Shown: positions 32,017 through 41,028 of the stretch, one piece after another | Layout: each line of letters starts with the position of its first letter | Position numbering within the stretch: position 1 is the stretch's first letter | Source: Spirochaetota bacterium | GTDB lineage: Bacteria > Spirochaetota > UBA4802 > UBA5368 | Length of the DNA stretch: 49,457 nt | Assembly (NCBI GenBank): GCA_004297825.1 | Contig: SCSX01000050.1 | Coordinates: 1 to 49,457, forward strand | Reading direction: 5' to 3' | Made by a program: the position numbers and the translations under genes | The notes under the pieces: generated by a model | What the model was told of the DNA's origin: nothing | Database searches by the model: none | The model's input: only the letters and a program-made list of their open reading frames with translations

Positions 32017-33072
32017 ATGATGTTTGACGAGTTGTACCGACAGGGCGGATTCTGGTCGACGACCGGTCCGCAGGGCGACGTGGTCCTATCCACGAGGGTG
32101 AGGCTGGCGCGCAACCTCGCCACGGTTCCCTTCCCCCACAAGCAGGACGAACCGGAGCTCACCATCGTGAAATCGGTGTCGTACCGGTTCGTGCACGAAT
32201 CGGAGCTCAACAGGAACGCGCTCTTCGTAGAGGTGTCATCCCTCGACGCGCACGACCGCAGGTTTCTCCGGGAACGCAATATCATTACGAACGAAATGGA
32301 GCAGTCCGCAAGAAGCTTCGTCATCATCAACCACGACGAGAATTTCGTTCTCATGGTCAACGAGGAGGATCATTTCCGCATCCAGGTCATATGCCCGGGG
32401 CTCCAGGTCATGGACTGCTACCGTAACGCCGACCGCATCGATTCCGAGATGAACCGCTATGTCTCCTACGCGTTTTCCGACAACCTGGGTTACCTCACCG
32501 CCTGTCCCTCGAACGTGGGAACCGGCCTTCGGGCCTCCGCGATGATGCACCTTCCGGCGCTCACCCACATGCGCTCGATCCCCGACGTGGTGCGCGCGGT
32601 GAAGGAACACGGCGCGGACCTCAAGGCGACGGCCGGGGAGGGCGGGAAGACCGTGGGATGCATGTACATAGTGCAGAACAGGGTTTCGCTGGGAAAGTCC
32701 GAGCCGGACATACTCGAGCAGGTCGACGAGGCGGCGTCCACGCTTATCGGCATGGAAAACGAAGCGCGCGACGACTATGTGTCGCAATACCGCTCACTCC
32801 TCGAGGACAGGGTGTGGCGCTCATTCGGGACCGTGCGGTACGCGCGCATCATCAACTACCTCGACTGCATGGAGCATCTTTCTAACATACGGCTGGGGGT
32901 CGTGCTCTCGGTCATAAAAAACCTTGATTTGCAGAAAATAAATGATTTAATGGTGAATGTCCAGTGGTCGCATCTTCAGAAGCGGGCCGGTTCCGCGTTT
33001 GCGAACACCCAGGAATGCGATTCATACCGCGCCGACTACGTGAGGGCGGCGTTCGCGCAAGAGGGACCATGA
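32017..33072 (+). CDS. mcsB: Protein-arginine kinase McsB
   Basis: 351 aa, the usual length. Phosphagen-kinase signatures include STRVRLARNL (25-34), NEEDHFRI with the catalytic glutamate, and CPSNVGTGLRAS, a nucleotide-binding loop. McsB phosphorylates arginines of damaged proteins, marking them for ClpC. Both ATG codons at 32017 and 32020 are possible starts, and the Shine-Dalgarno is weak, so translation may be coupled to mcsA. Its TGA overlaps the ATG of clpC (ATGA). Confidence 0.93.
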   Translation: MMFDELYRQGGFWSTTGPQGDVVLSTRVRLARNLATVPFPHKQDEPELTIVKSVSYRFVHESELNRNALFVEVSSLDAHDRRFLRERNIITNEMEQSARSFVIINHDENFVLMVNEEDHFRIQVICPGLQVMDCYRNADRIDSEMNRYVSYAFSDNLGYLTACPSNVGTGLRASAMMHLPALTHMRSIPDVVRAVKEHGADLKATAGEGGKTVGCMYIVQNRVSLGKSEPDILEQVDEAASTLIGMENEARDDYVSQYRSLLEDRVWRSFGTVRYARIINYLDCMEHLSNIRLGVVLSVIKNLDLQKINDLMVNVQWSHLQKRAGSAFANTQECDSYRADYVRAAFAQEGP

Positions 33073-35549
33073 GCATGTACGATTTTACCAAGCGTTCGAA
33101 GAAGGTGCTGGAGGTGTACGCCCAGTCCGAGGGCCGCAGGCTCAATTCGGACTCGCTGGGCCCCGAGCACATCCTTCTTGCGCTATTAAAAGATGACGAT
33201 TCGGTCGCCGCGCGGATACTCAAGAACCTGGGGGTTAACTTCGACGTCCTCAGGCGCGGGATTGAGCAGAACATGCGCCGCGCGGGCACCATCACGATAC
33301 TGGGAAACCTCCCCCTGGGCGCGCGCTACAGCCGGACCATCGAGACGGCGAAGGACGAGGCGCGCAAGTTCAAGAACAATTACATAGGCACGGAACACCT
33401 GCTCCTCGCGCTCTTCCGCGAGGGTTCGTGCGCGGGCGTGGACGACCTGGTGAAATCCGGCATCGATTACAATGCGATCCGGAACGAGATACTGAAGATA
33501 CTCGGCGTGCACCAGGCCGCCGCGACCGGCGACAAGGCCGCAGAAAAAAGCAAGACGCCCACCCTGGACGAGTTTGCCCAGAACCTCACCCAGCTCGCCG
33601 CGGACGACAAGCTTGACCCGGTCATAGGGCGCGAGAAGGAGATAGAGCGCGTCATACGCATACTCACCCGCAAGACCAAGAACAACCCGCTTCTCATAGG
33701 CGAGGCGGGCGTGGGCAAGACCGCGATCGCCGAGGGGCTCGCGCAGCGCATCATGAAGAGGATCGTCCCGGAGCCGCTGCAGAACAAGCGCGTCCTCTCG
33801 CTCGATATTCCCGCGATCGTCGCCGGCACCAAGTACCGCGGCGAATTCGAGGAGCGCCTGAAGCGCATCATGAAGGAGATACGGGGATCGGACAACGTCA
33901 TCATCTTCATCGACGAGCTTCACACGATAATTGGCGCGGGGGCGGCGGAGGGCGCGATCGACGCGGCGAACATCCTGAAACCGGCGCTCGCCCGCGGGGA
34001 ACTCCAGTGTATCGGCGCCACCACCCTCAACGAATACAAGATGTACATCGAGAAGGACGCGGCCCTGGAGCGGCGCTTCCAGTCCGTCCTCGTGGAGGAG
34101 CCCACGATACCCGAGGCGGTGGATATTCTCAAGGGGCTGCGCGAGCGCTACGAGAGCCACCACATGGTGCGCTTCACCGACGAAGCGCTCACGCGCGCGG
34201 TGACGCTCGCGGACCGCTACATCAACGATCGGTTCCTTCCCGACAAGGCGATCGACATCATCGACGAGGCGGGCTCCAAGGCCAGGCTCGACAACACCGA
34301 CAAGCCGCCGGACATACGCGAGCTCGAGGACGAAATCGCGCGGCTGAACGAGCGCAAGGGCGATTTCGTGCGGGCCCAGGAGTACGAGCAGGCCGCCTCG
34401 CTGCGCGATCTCATCAAGGAAAAGAAGGCGGTCGCCCTCTCGAAAACGGGCGACTGGAAGCAGAAGCGCAACGAGTACACCATCACCGTGACCGAGGACA
34501 TGGTCGCGCACATCGTCTCGCAGTGGACCGGAATACCGGTCGAGCGCATCGAGGAATCCGAGACGGCGCGCCTGCTGCGCATGGAGGAAGAGCTCCATAA
34601 CCGCATCATTGGGCAGGACGACGCGATCGCCGCGGTGAGCCGCGCGATTCGCAGGAGCCGCACGGGCCTGAGAAGCGGGCGGAGGCCCATAGGCTCCTTC
34701 ATCTTCCTGGGACCCACCGGCGTGGGAAAATCGGAGCTCGCCAAGGCGCTCGCCGAGTTCCTGTTCGACGATCCGAGCGCCTTGGTGCGCCTGGACATGT
34801 CCGAATACATGGAAAAGCACTCGGTCTCGCGGATTATAGGCGCGCCCCCCGGCTATGTGGGATACGACGAAGGCGGGCAGCTCACCGAGAAGATCAAGCG
34901 CAGGCCCTATTCGGTGGTGCTCCTGGACGAGATCGAGAAGGCGCACCAAGACATCTTCAACGTGCTCCTCCAGGTGCTGGAAGAGGGCGAGCTCACGGAC
35001 AATTTCGGATCGACCATAAGCTTCAGGGACGCGGTCATCATCATGACCTCAAACGTGGGCAACCGCGAGTTTCAGAAGCACGGCCGCATGGGCTTCGTGG
35101 AAACGGGAGCGGCCGAGGGCGCGGAAAAAGACCGTGTCTACGACGAACTCAAGCGCCTTTTCAGCCCCGAGTTCATCAACCGTCTGGACGAGGTGGTGTA
35201 CTTCCACCGGCTGGATCGCGGGCATATCCGCAAGATAGTCGACATCATGCTCGCCGAGGTTAACGCGCGGCTCGTCGACAAGGGGCTGGAGCTCGAGTTT
35301 TCGCGCAGCGTCCGGGACCTGCTTGCCGACAAGGGCCACGACGAGAAATTCGGGGCGCGCTACCTGCGCAGGATCATCCAGACGCACGTGGAAGACGCGC
35401 TCGCCATGGAGCTCCTCCATGGAAATTTCCGCGATGCGCAGAAGATCGCCGTGGGCGTAAAAGGGGATTCCCTGACATTCCGCCCGGTACGGGCGGAGAG
35501 TGAAAAGAAGGCCCGGCGCGCACGGCCCGAAAAGGCCGGGGTCTCCTGA
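33069..35549 (+). CDS. clpC: ATP-dependent Clp protease ATPase subunit ClpC
   Basis: 826 aa. The start at 33069 overlaps the mcsB stop and has GAGGG upstream; the reading frame open further upstream lies over mcsB. Order: two Clp N repeats (to ~150), AAA module 1 with Walker A GEAGVGKT (~211) and IFIDELH, a short middle domain with the UVR-like stretch [22 protein letters not shown] module 2 with GPTGVGKS (~548) and LLDEIEKAH, and the D2-small C-terminus. It unfolds proteins, notably arginine-phosphorylated ones, and passes them to ClpP. The short middle domain distinguishes ClpC from ClpB. Confidence 0.96.
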   Translation: MSMYDFTKRSKKVLEVYAQSEGRRLNSDSLGPEHILLALLKDDDSVAARILKNLGVNFDVLRRGIEQNMRRAGTITILGNLPLGARYSRTIETAKDEARKFKNNYIGTEHLLLALFREGSCAGVDDLVKSGIDYNAIRNEILKILGVHQAAATGDKAAEKSKTPTLDEFAQNLTQLAADDKLDPVIGREKEIERVIRILTRKTKNNPLLIGEAGVGKTAIAEGLAQRIMKRIVPEPLQNKRVLSLDIPAIVAGTKYRGEFEERLKRIMKEIRGSDNVIIFIDELHTIIGAGAAEGAIDAANILKPALARGELQCIGATTLNEYKMYIEKDAALERRFQSVLVEEPTIPEAVDILKGLRERYESHHMVRFTDEALTRAVTLADRYINDRFLPDKAIDIIDEAGSKARLDNTDKPPDIRELEDEIARLNERKGDFVRAQEYEQAASLRDLIKEKKAVALSKTGDWKQKRNEYTITVTEDMVAHIVSQWTGIPVERIEESETARLLRMEEELHNRIIGQDDAIAAVSRAIRRSRTGLRSGRRPIGSFIFLGPTGVGKSELAKALAEFLFDDPSALVRLDMSEYMEKHSVSRIIGAPPGYVGYDEGGQLTEKIKRRPYSVVLLDEIEKAHQDIFNVLLQVLEEGELTDNFGSTISFRDAVIIMTSNVGNREFQKHGRMGFVETGAAEGAEKDRVYDELKRLFSPEFINRLDEVVYFHRLDRGHIRKIVDIMLAEVNARLVDKGLELEFSRSVRDLLADKGHDEKFGARYLRRIIQTHVEDALAMELLHGNFRDAQKIAVGVKGDSLTFRPVRAESEKKARRARPEKAGVS

Positions 35550-35675
35550 GCCGCGTCTCCGGGCGGGCGCGACGACGCCTTTCCCCGCGCACAAGGCACA
35601 CAAATCTAATCCTGGAAAGACGAGCCGGCCATGCGGCTGTCAAACCGCGCCGGCCTGATCTGATATCGTGAAACC

Positions 35676-36893
35676 ATGAAAAAACCTTCACACCTCCCCG
35701 GGGAGGAGTTGCAGCGGCGCATCAAGAAGCTGCGCAACCGGTTATTCCTCCCCGCGTTCCTGCGCACCATGAAACGCCTGCGCATCGGCGGCATATCGGG
35801 CGGGAACAGGCTCGAGCTCATCACCGACGGCGACGAGTGCTTCGATGCGTATCTGAAATCCATCGCCGGGGCGAAGAAGAGCATCAACCTGGAATCCTAC
35901 ACGTTCAAGAGCGACGAGGTGGGCTGGAAGATCGCGCGCGTGCTCGCGCGGAAGGCACGCTCGGGCTGCGAGGTGAACGTCATCTATGACGCGGTCGGCT
36001 GTATCGGAACCTCTCCCGCGCTTTTCGCCTTTCTCAGGGACAGCGGTGTGGAGGTGATCGAGTATCATCCCCTGTGGCCGTGGAGAAAATTCTGGAACGT
36101 TTCCCTCAGGGATCACCGCAAGCTCCTGGTGGTGGACGGGCGAATCGCGTTCGTCGGGGGAATCAACATTGGCGTCGAATACGCGGGCCCGCGCTACAAC
36201 GGCGGACGATGGCGCGACACGCACCTGAAAATCGAGGGACCGGCCGTCCGCGACATACAGTTTTTTTTCATCGAGAACTGGTACCGCAACGGCGGCGCGA
36301 TCATGGACAACAGCACACATTTCCCGCAGATTAAAGAGGCCGGCAAGAAGCTCCTCATGGTGCTGTGCACGCGCTCTCGCAGGAACATCCGCCCCATTCA
36401 CGAATCGTACATTTCGGCGATAAATTACGCGAAGAATTCCATTTACATCGCGAACGCGTATTTCATTCCGGACGCGCGCATCTACCGCGCGCTCGTGCGC
36501 GCGGTGCGCCGGGGGGTGGACGTGCGGGTGCTCCTTCCCGGCATCTCCGACGTCCCCATCGTGCAGCACGCGGGCAGGTACCTCTACAAGAGGTACCTGC
36601 GCCACGGCATCCGCGTGTACGAATACGGGAGATCGGTCCTCCACGCGAAGACCGCGGTGATCGACGGGATATGGTCGACGGTGGGATCTTCCAACATCGA
36701 CAGGAGGAGCTTCGTGCACAACCTGGAGATAAACGCGGTGGCGCTGGACCAGGAATTCGGCGAGGAGATGGAGCGTGTCTTCGCGAACGATCTCCGCCAG
36801 AGCGAGGAGCTCACCCTGGAGGGCTGGCACAAGCGAAGCATGGGGAACTTCCTGCTTGAATGGTTCTGGTACCGATTCAGGAACTTGCTGTAG
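35676..36893 (+). CDS. Phospholipase D family protein, cardiolipin synthase-like
   Basis: 405 aa with two HKD motifs: DHRKLLVVD (His147, Lys149, Asp154) and LHAKTAVID (His323, Lys325, Asp330), each followed by the usual GG or GSSN segment. This is the catalytic pair of cardiolipin synthases and other PLD-fold enzymes. The N-terminus is basic (KKLRNRLF) with no membrane helices, as in ClsB-type rather than ClsA-type synthases. Expected reaction: phosphatidyl transfer between phospholipids at the inner membrane. It starts 126 bp after clpC and may be a separate unit. An AACCGC repeat follows 38 bp after its stop. Confidence 0.9.
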   Translation: MKKPSHLPGEELQRRIKKLRNRLFLPAFLRTMKRLRIGGISGGNRLELITDGDECFDAYLKSIAGAKKSINLESYTFKSDEVGWKIARVLARKARSGCEVNVIYDAVGCIGTSPALFAFLRDSGVEVIEYHPLWPWRKFWNVSLRDHRKLLVVDGRIAFVGGINIGVEYAGPRYNGGRWRDTHLKIEGPAVRDIQFFFIENWYRNGGAIMDNSTHFPQIKEAGKKLLMVLCTRSRRNIRPIHESYISAINYAKNSIYIANAYFIPDARIYRALVRAVRRGVDVRVLLPGISDVPIVQHAGRYLYKRYLRHGIRVYEYGRSVLHAKTAVIDGIWSTVGSSNIDRRSFVHNLEINAVALDQEFGEEMERVFANDLRQSEELTLEGWHKRSMGNFLLEWFWYRFRNLL

Positions 36894-36931
36894 GGGGAGA
36901 GGTGAATTTACGAAATGGACAGGGCAAGGAC

Positions 36932-37006
36932 AACCGCGAATATACGCGAATAAACGCTAATGTTCGCAATTTAATGATTCGCGTTCATTCGCGTCAATTC
37001 GCGGTT
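36932..37006. repeat. AACCGC-ended inverted repeat, copy 4 of 5
   Basis: ~75 bp, AACCGCGAATATACGCGAAT at the left and TTCGCGTCAATTCGCGGTT at the right, between two converging genes (cardiolipin synthase-like and EIIA/zinc ribbon). Confidence 0.85.
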
Positions 37007-37026
37007 CCGCTTTTTTGAACCAGTGC

Positions 37027-37977
37027 TTAAATGATGATAAGGAACCTTCCGCAGTGGGAACATACGGATATACCCTTGGATTCCTTGATCTGCTTCAGGT
37101 AAATGGGCGGTATTTCGAGATGGCAGCCCGAGCAGCTGTTTTTCTCGATGATAGAGAAAGGATTCTGGCATTTCTTGCGCATGCGCTCGTAGTAGGTGAG
37201 CGAGCGGTTGTCAATAAGGCGCTTGATCTGGTCGATCTTGCCGTTCAGTGAATCGGAGGTGTTTCCCTCGTCAAGGAGGTGGTAAAGGCTGTCCAGCCTG
37301 ATGAGAAGGTCGAGGTCGCTTGATGGCACTCCCGCGAGGCTCTCCGCCTTTTCGGCTGTCTCTTCCGTTTTTTCGGATATGCTTTCGAAATATTCCTTCG
37401 CGTCCTTCGCGAGAACGGCAAAAATTTTTGCGGGGGTTCCCGCCTCATCTATCTTCACCCGCTTTTCCGCGCTCGAAAAAATGCGCGCCATCATGCCCAC
37501 GAGGTAGAGGTACTTGGTGCTCATCTCGGTGGGGAAGATGCTCAGGAGCACGTAGCGGACCGGGACACCGTCGTAGGACTGGTAATCGATGCCTTCCTCG
37601 GACACCCCGAGCACCGTCGTGAAGCTCGCCACCGAATCGGTACGCGCGTGGGGAATGGCCAGGCCCGCGCCTATGCCGGTGTTTTCCAGCGACTCGCGGT
37701 GAATCACCTGGGCGTAGTAGCGGTCGGAGTTTTCGAGCTTGCCGAGCTTTTCCAGCTTCTGCAGCATCTCCTTGATGATGGTCTGCTTTTCGCGCGTCTT
37801 GAGCATGAATATCTGCGTTTTCCCCAGGTAGTTTTCCAAACTCATCGAGGGAGGCGTTTTGCTCCTTGCGATCTTCCTGGGCATCGGCTTCGGCTTGGGT
37901 TTTGCCTTGGGTTTCGCTGTGGGTTTTACCGCGGGCTTTGCCGCCTTCTTGGGCGATGGCTTTTTAGTCGTGGCCAT
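37027..37977 (-). CDS. PTS EIIA-type domain fused to a C-terminal zinc ribbon
   Basis: 316 aa. Residues 3-40 are a Lys/Pro/Ala-rich tail (KPTAKPKAKPKPKP). Residues ~46-195 match a fructose/nitrogen EIIA domain, with phospho-accepting His110 in GIGAGLAIPHAR. After a helical linker, the C-terminus is a zinc ribbon (Cys282, 285, 306, 309: CSGC...CSHCGRF) with the IPP and Ile/Cys spacing of DUF164-type ribbons. EIIA-Ntr proteins regulate by phosphorylation state; the ribbon may bind RNA, DNA or a partner. No other PTS gene is nearby. The fusion is uncommon and its function unknown. Confidence 0.85.
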   Translation of the reverse strand: MATTKKPSPKKAAKPAVKPTAKPKAKPKPKPMPRKIARSKTPPSMSLENYLGKTQIFMLKTREKQTIIKEMLQKLEKLGKLENSDRYYAQVIHRESLENTGIGAGLAIPHARTDSVASFTTVLGVSEEGIDYQSYDGVPVRYVLLSIFPTEMSTKYLYLVGMMARIFSSAEKRVKIDEAGTPAKIFAVLAKDAKEYFESISEKTEETAEKAESLAGVPSSDLDLLIRLDSLYHLLDEGNTSDSLNGKIDQIKRLIDNRSLTYYERMRKKCQNPFSIIEKNSCSGCHLEIPPIYLKQIKESKGISVCSHCGRFLIII

Positions 37978-38149
37978 GGATGAGTTCCTCGCTGCTTGGA
38001 ATTGGGATGCCGCCGACGTAGTTCATGGGAGAGTATGCTTCCGTTGAAAGGACATGCGCGTTCGCGCGGGCCGAAACCTTGAGGTTCTTGGAAATGCGGA
38101 TGCTGTATGTAATACTGTGGCTCTCCATGATGCAAGAAGTTAAATTATT

Positions 38150-38224
38150 TCGGGGCGAGAGGATTTGAACCTCCGACCCCTTGACCCCCAGTCAAGTGCG
38201 CTAACCGGGCTGCGCCACGCCCCG
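38150..38224 (-). tRNA. tRNA-Pro (anticodon GGG)
   Basis: 75-nt cloverleaf on the minus strand. The acceptor stem is CGGGGCG/CGCCCCG with discriminator A, the D arm GCGC/GCGC, the anticodon stem CTTGA/TCAAG with loop CTGGGGG (anticodon GGG), and the T arm GGAGG-TTCAAAT-CCTCT. CCA is not encoded and would be added by the CCA enzyme. Confidence 0.95.
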
Positions 38225-38310
38225 AAATGCTTAACAGAAATGACAAATTACCCGAGACATCAATCCCGTGTAAAGAATAATTCCATGCGGGCAAAAAATT
38301 ATTACGGGAT

Positions 38311-38973
38311 TTACTTGAATACCGCGCCCGCCTCACGGTACCAGAGGACGAAGTCCAGGTCCCCCAGGGGGATCCCGATTTCAAGGGCAAAGGCCCTCAT
38401 CGAGTTTTCCATGGCCAGATAGCGGCGGCCGGAAATCGAAGGCGGGATGCGATCAATTACTCCCAGCCGCACCAGGTTGCGCAGTATGTGGCGATCCAGG
38501 ATCGCGAGATCCTCACCCCAGCCGACGTTGCGCAGGAAATGGCTCGCTTCCTTGAAACCAAGACCCTTGATGTTCGTCGCGAGCCATTCCCTTCTTTGAA
38601 ACAGGTCCCCCGCGGCGGCAAGCCTGCCGCGCACGTCGATCGCACCGGTATTCATGAAGCGATCGCGGGCTTCAACGATATACGAGGCCTTTTTGTTCCT
38701 GAAGCGCACGATCGCGAGCTGCGCCGCTATCTCGCGGGCCGTGCCGCGCATCATGAGACCGTCCTCTCGCACTATCTCCAGGGCGCGCGCACATCGAAAG
38801 GCCCCCGACTGGGGGGTGAGAAGGCAGAACACCAGTTCGGCGAAGATGTCCTCTTCCGTCCCGTCCCGCCAGATCGACGCGAACAATGCGGTCCTGAGAC
38901 GGATTTCCGGGCGGATCTCCGCGTACAGGCGGATAAGCTCGTTCACGTTGCTTTCAAGCGGTTTGACGTTCAT
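38311..38973 (-). CDS. ogg: 8-oxoguanine DNA glycosylase/AP lyase, Ogg2 type
   Basis: 220 aa, the size of the archaeal-type Ogg2 family. The helix-hairpin-helix and active site read NIKGLGFKEASHFLRNVGWG with catalytic Lys141 in GFKEASH, and LDRHIL with the catalytic Asp160. It removes 8-oxoguanine and nicks the strand. It complements the Fpg/Nei-type enzyme at 2189. No strong Shine-Dalgarno precedes the ATG, so the start is somewhat uncertain. It is downstream of nothing obvious and next to tRNA-Pro. Confidence 0.92.
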   Translation of the reverse strand: MNVKPLESNVNELIRLYAEIRPEIRLRTALFASIWRDGTEEDIFAELVFCLLTPQSGAFRCARALEIVREDGLMMRGTAREIAAQLAIVRFRNKKASYIVEARDRFMNTGAIDVRGRLAAAGDLFQRREWLATNIKGLGFKEASHFLRNVGWGEDLAILDRHILRNLVRLGVIDRIPPSISGRRYLAMENSMRAFALEIGIPLGDLDFVLWYREAGAVFK

Positions 38974-39084
38974 AATGAATTTCGACCTGCCGGGAACGGC
39001 GTCCCAGTGGACGGGTGGGGATGCGGCCTGTTCGTGAAAGCCCGGAATGGATCGTCATGCTTTGTCCTCCAAATGAAGGAAACG

Positions 39085-39162
39085 ACCGCGAATAGACGCG
39101 AATAGACGCGAATAAACGCGAATGATAGTATGATTCGCGTTCGTTAGCGTGCATTGGCGGTT
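39085..39162. repeat. AACCGC-ended inverted repeat, copy 5 of 5
   Basis: Starts GACCGCGAATAGACGCGAAT with the ATAGACGCGA unit repeated two to three times in tandem, and ends GTGCATTGGCGGTT. The surrounding gene-free stretch 38974-39384 otherwise holds only the presumed flagellar promoter, for which I find no convincing boxes. Confidence 0.8.
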
Positions 39163-39384
39163 AATCCGTCTTTTCTTCGGTTTCATCCCGGATGCGCATC
39201 GGCGCCAGCCCCCCCCCTCTCGACTCGATTCCCGACGATACCAGGGGCACGGGCTAATGGCAAACAATTATTGGATAACGGGGTGTCGGAAAATTATGTC
39301 TCTTGAGTGAAAATTTTCTCATGCTCCCCCGTGAAATGCCGATGTATCAGGTAAGGCCAGGTCTCTGGCGGGAGGAAGCAGGCT

Positions 39385-39813
39385 ATGTTTGACGGGACGG
39401 GTGCCGCACGGACCAACTACCTTCTTGAACGCGCCCTTGACGCGGAATCGCTGCGGCGTAACGTGATCGCGAACAATATCGCGAACGTGGACGTTCCGCA
39501 TTTTAAAAGAAGCGAAGTCAATTTCGAGAGCGAGCTCAACAGGGTGCTGGAGGAAAAGCAGGACGACTCGAACCGGTTTCCCGGGATCGTGACCGATGAC
39601 CGCCACATACCATTCTTCGTGGAGCGCGACGTCAAGGTTGTCCGGCCGCGGGTCAACCTGGATTACTCCACCACCTACAGGAACGACGGCAACAATGTGG
39701 ATATTGAGAAGGAGATCGTGGACGCGTCCAAGAACCAGATGCGCTACAACGCCTATGTGACGATGCTGAACCAGAATTACAAGCTGTTGAAAATATCGAT
39801 GCGGACCGCATAA
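39385..39813 (+). CDS. flgB: Flagellar basal-body rod protein FlgB
   Basis: 142 aa. It has the rod-protein pattern of FlgB: LLERALDAESLRRNVIANNIANVDVPHFKRSEVNFE, here without a hydrophobic signal because rod proteins leave through the flagellar export gate, and the C-terminal helix NQMRYNAYVTMLNQNYKLLKISM. GGGAGG lies about ten bases before the ATG. It builds the proximal rod with FlgC and FliE. First gene of the flagellar operon; 14 bp to flgC. Confidence 0.97.
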   Translation: MFDGTGAARTNYLLERALDAESLRRNVIANNIANVDVPHFKRSEVNFESELNRVLEEKQDDSNRFPGIVTDDRHIPFFVERDVKVVRPRVNLDYSTTYRNDGNNVDIEKEIVDASKNQMRYNAYVTMLNQNYKLLKISMRTA

Positions 39814-39827
39814 GGGGGTAGCTGATC

Positions 39828-40292
39828 GTGGGAATGTTCGCCAGCTTTAATATATCGGCCTCGGGGCTTACCGCGCAACGGCTCCGGATGGACCTTATCA
39901 GCTCCAACATCGCCAACGCGGGATCGACGCGCACCCCGGAGGGTGGACCGTACCGGAGAAAACGCGCCATCTTCGCACCGGAAAATATCAGACCCGAATA
40001 CAAATCGCCCCTGGTGCCCGACGGCATCCGGCACGGGACGGGGCAGGGGGTCCGGGTCATCAAGATAGAGGAGGACCAGTCCCCCTTCAGGCTCACCTAC
40101 GATCCCTCGCACCCGGACGCGATCCAGGCCGGTCCCAAGGCCGGCTACGTTGAGATGCCCAACGTGAACGTGGTCATGGAGATGACAGACCTCATCTCGG
40201 CGTCCAGGTCCTACGAGGCGAACGTCACCATGGTGAATAGCGCGCGCACGATGTACAACAGGGCTCTTGAAATCGGGCGGGGAACCGCATAG
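39828..40292 (+). CDS. flgC: Flagellar basal-body rod protein FlgC
   Basis: 154 aa, starting with GTG (MGMFASFNISASGLTAQ) after AGGGGG. It shows the rod motif LDLISSNIANA-like (MDLISSNIANAG), YVEMPNVNVVMEMTDLISASRSYEANVTM and a C-terminal helix. It forms the proximal rod. The gap to fliE is 176 bp and contains a possible small ORF. Confidence 0.97.
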   Translation: MGMFASFNISASGLTAQRLRMDLISSNIANAGSTRTPEGGPYRRKRAIFAPENIRPEYKSPLVPDGIRHGTGQGVRVIKIEEDQSPFRLTYDPSHPDAIQAGPKAGYVEMPNVNVVMEMTDLISASRSYEANVTMVNSARTMYNRALEIGRGTA

Positions 40293-40305
40293 GAGATGAT
40301 ACGAC

Positions 40306-40482
40306 ATGAAAAATGAACACACGGGCAGGCTGGAGATCAACATAACGCACGATTGTTCCACCCTTGAGAACCTAAAGAAGGGATCCAGGATGGGCGGGGG
40401 CGGAGAGGACGTGCGCGTTGGGGCGGTCGTGGAGAGCCGCGATGGAAAAATTAACGGGAGAATGTGCCATGAATATTGCTGA
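40306..40482 (+). CDS. Possible small protein between flgC and fliE
   Basis: 58 aa (MKNEHTGRLEINITHDC..., ending RMCHEYC). An AGGAGATGATACGAC leader precedes the ATG with slightly long spacing. It overlaps the fliE start by 14 bases. I know no homologue. It could be a real operon member or a chance ORF in a leader that sets fliE expression. Confidence 0.35.
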   Translation: MKNEHTGRLEINITHDCSTLENLKKGSRMGGGGEDVRVGAVVESRDGKINGRMCHEYC

Positions 40483-40795
40483 AATCGCGGGAAGGGGCAA
40501 CATCGTCAATCTGCTGACCACTAACAAGCTCCATTTTACCGGAAAAGAAGGGACGGGGGAGACCGATGCGCCGTCCGGCTCCTTCACCGACATGCTGAAG
40601 GGCGCCATCCGGAAGGTCAACGACCTGCAGGCCGACAGCGACGACCTGTCCAGGAAGATGGTTACCCAGCCCGATTCGGTCGACATCCACCAGGTAATGA
40701 TCGCCGGCCAGAAGGCCGAGATATCGCTCTCCTTCGCCAAGGCGATACGGGACGAAGCCATACGGACGTATAGGGAATTGATGAATCTAAGGTAG
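40469..40795 (+). CDS. fliE: Flagellar hook-basal body complex protein FliE
   Basis: 108 aa from ATG 40469 (GGGAG upstream). Another ATG nine codons earlier (40442), also with GGAG, is possible. The C-terminal half is typical FliE: SFTDMLKGAIRKVNDLQADSDDLSRKMV, then SVDIHQVMIAGQKAEISLSFAKAIRDEAIRTYRELM. It joins the MS ring to the rod. The gene is followed by a 233-bp AT-rich spacer before fliF. Confidence 0.95.
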   Translation: MNIAEIAGRGNIVNLLTTNKLHFTGKEGTGETDAPSGSFTDMLKGAIRKVNDLQADSDDLSRKMVTQPDSVDIHQVMIAGQKAEISLSFAKAIRDEAIRTYRELMNLR

Positions 40796-40844
40796 AGGGC
40801 AGGGGGCGGAAAGGAAGCGATGAGGGGCGTACCGGCGCGCGGGT

Positions 40845-40982
40845 GGAAATTAATTGATCGAGTTAGTCAATTAATTGAATTTTTTTGGAAATTAATTGAT
40901 TTTTTTGTTTACAATTTTTTTTACGTTTGGTAGGTGTATTATGTCACCTAAACAGACAGCGGTAAACTTGACAATTAATTTC
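40845..40982. promoter_or_regulatory. AT-rich spacer with repeated AATTAATT units before fliF
   Basis: Four AATTAATT units (around 40849, 40869, 40889 and 40973), several within TCAATTAATTGA-type dyads, plus T-runs. The base composition is sharply AT-rich in a ~65% GC neighbourhood. TTTACA (40908) and TTGACA (40968) are possible -35 boxes without clear -10 partners. Likely a regulatory region that sets fliF and following genes apart from flgB-flgC-fliE. Confidence 0.45.
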
Positions 40983-41028
40983 TGAAGCCGGCGTTCGGGC
41001 ATCAACTCATCGTCTAACGGAGGGTCCC

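Noticed and set aside
39085-39162. Tandem ATAGACGCGA units that look like a small CRISPR or minisatellite
   Set aside because: Units are about 10 bp with no unique spacers, and the block is an expanded arm of the AACCGC repeat family.
39308-39345. GCCGATGT resembling a sigma28 flagellar -10 box before flgB
   Set aside because: No TAAA-type -35 at the proper distance; the match alone is too short.
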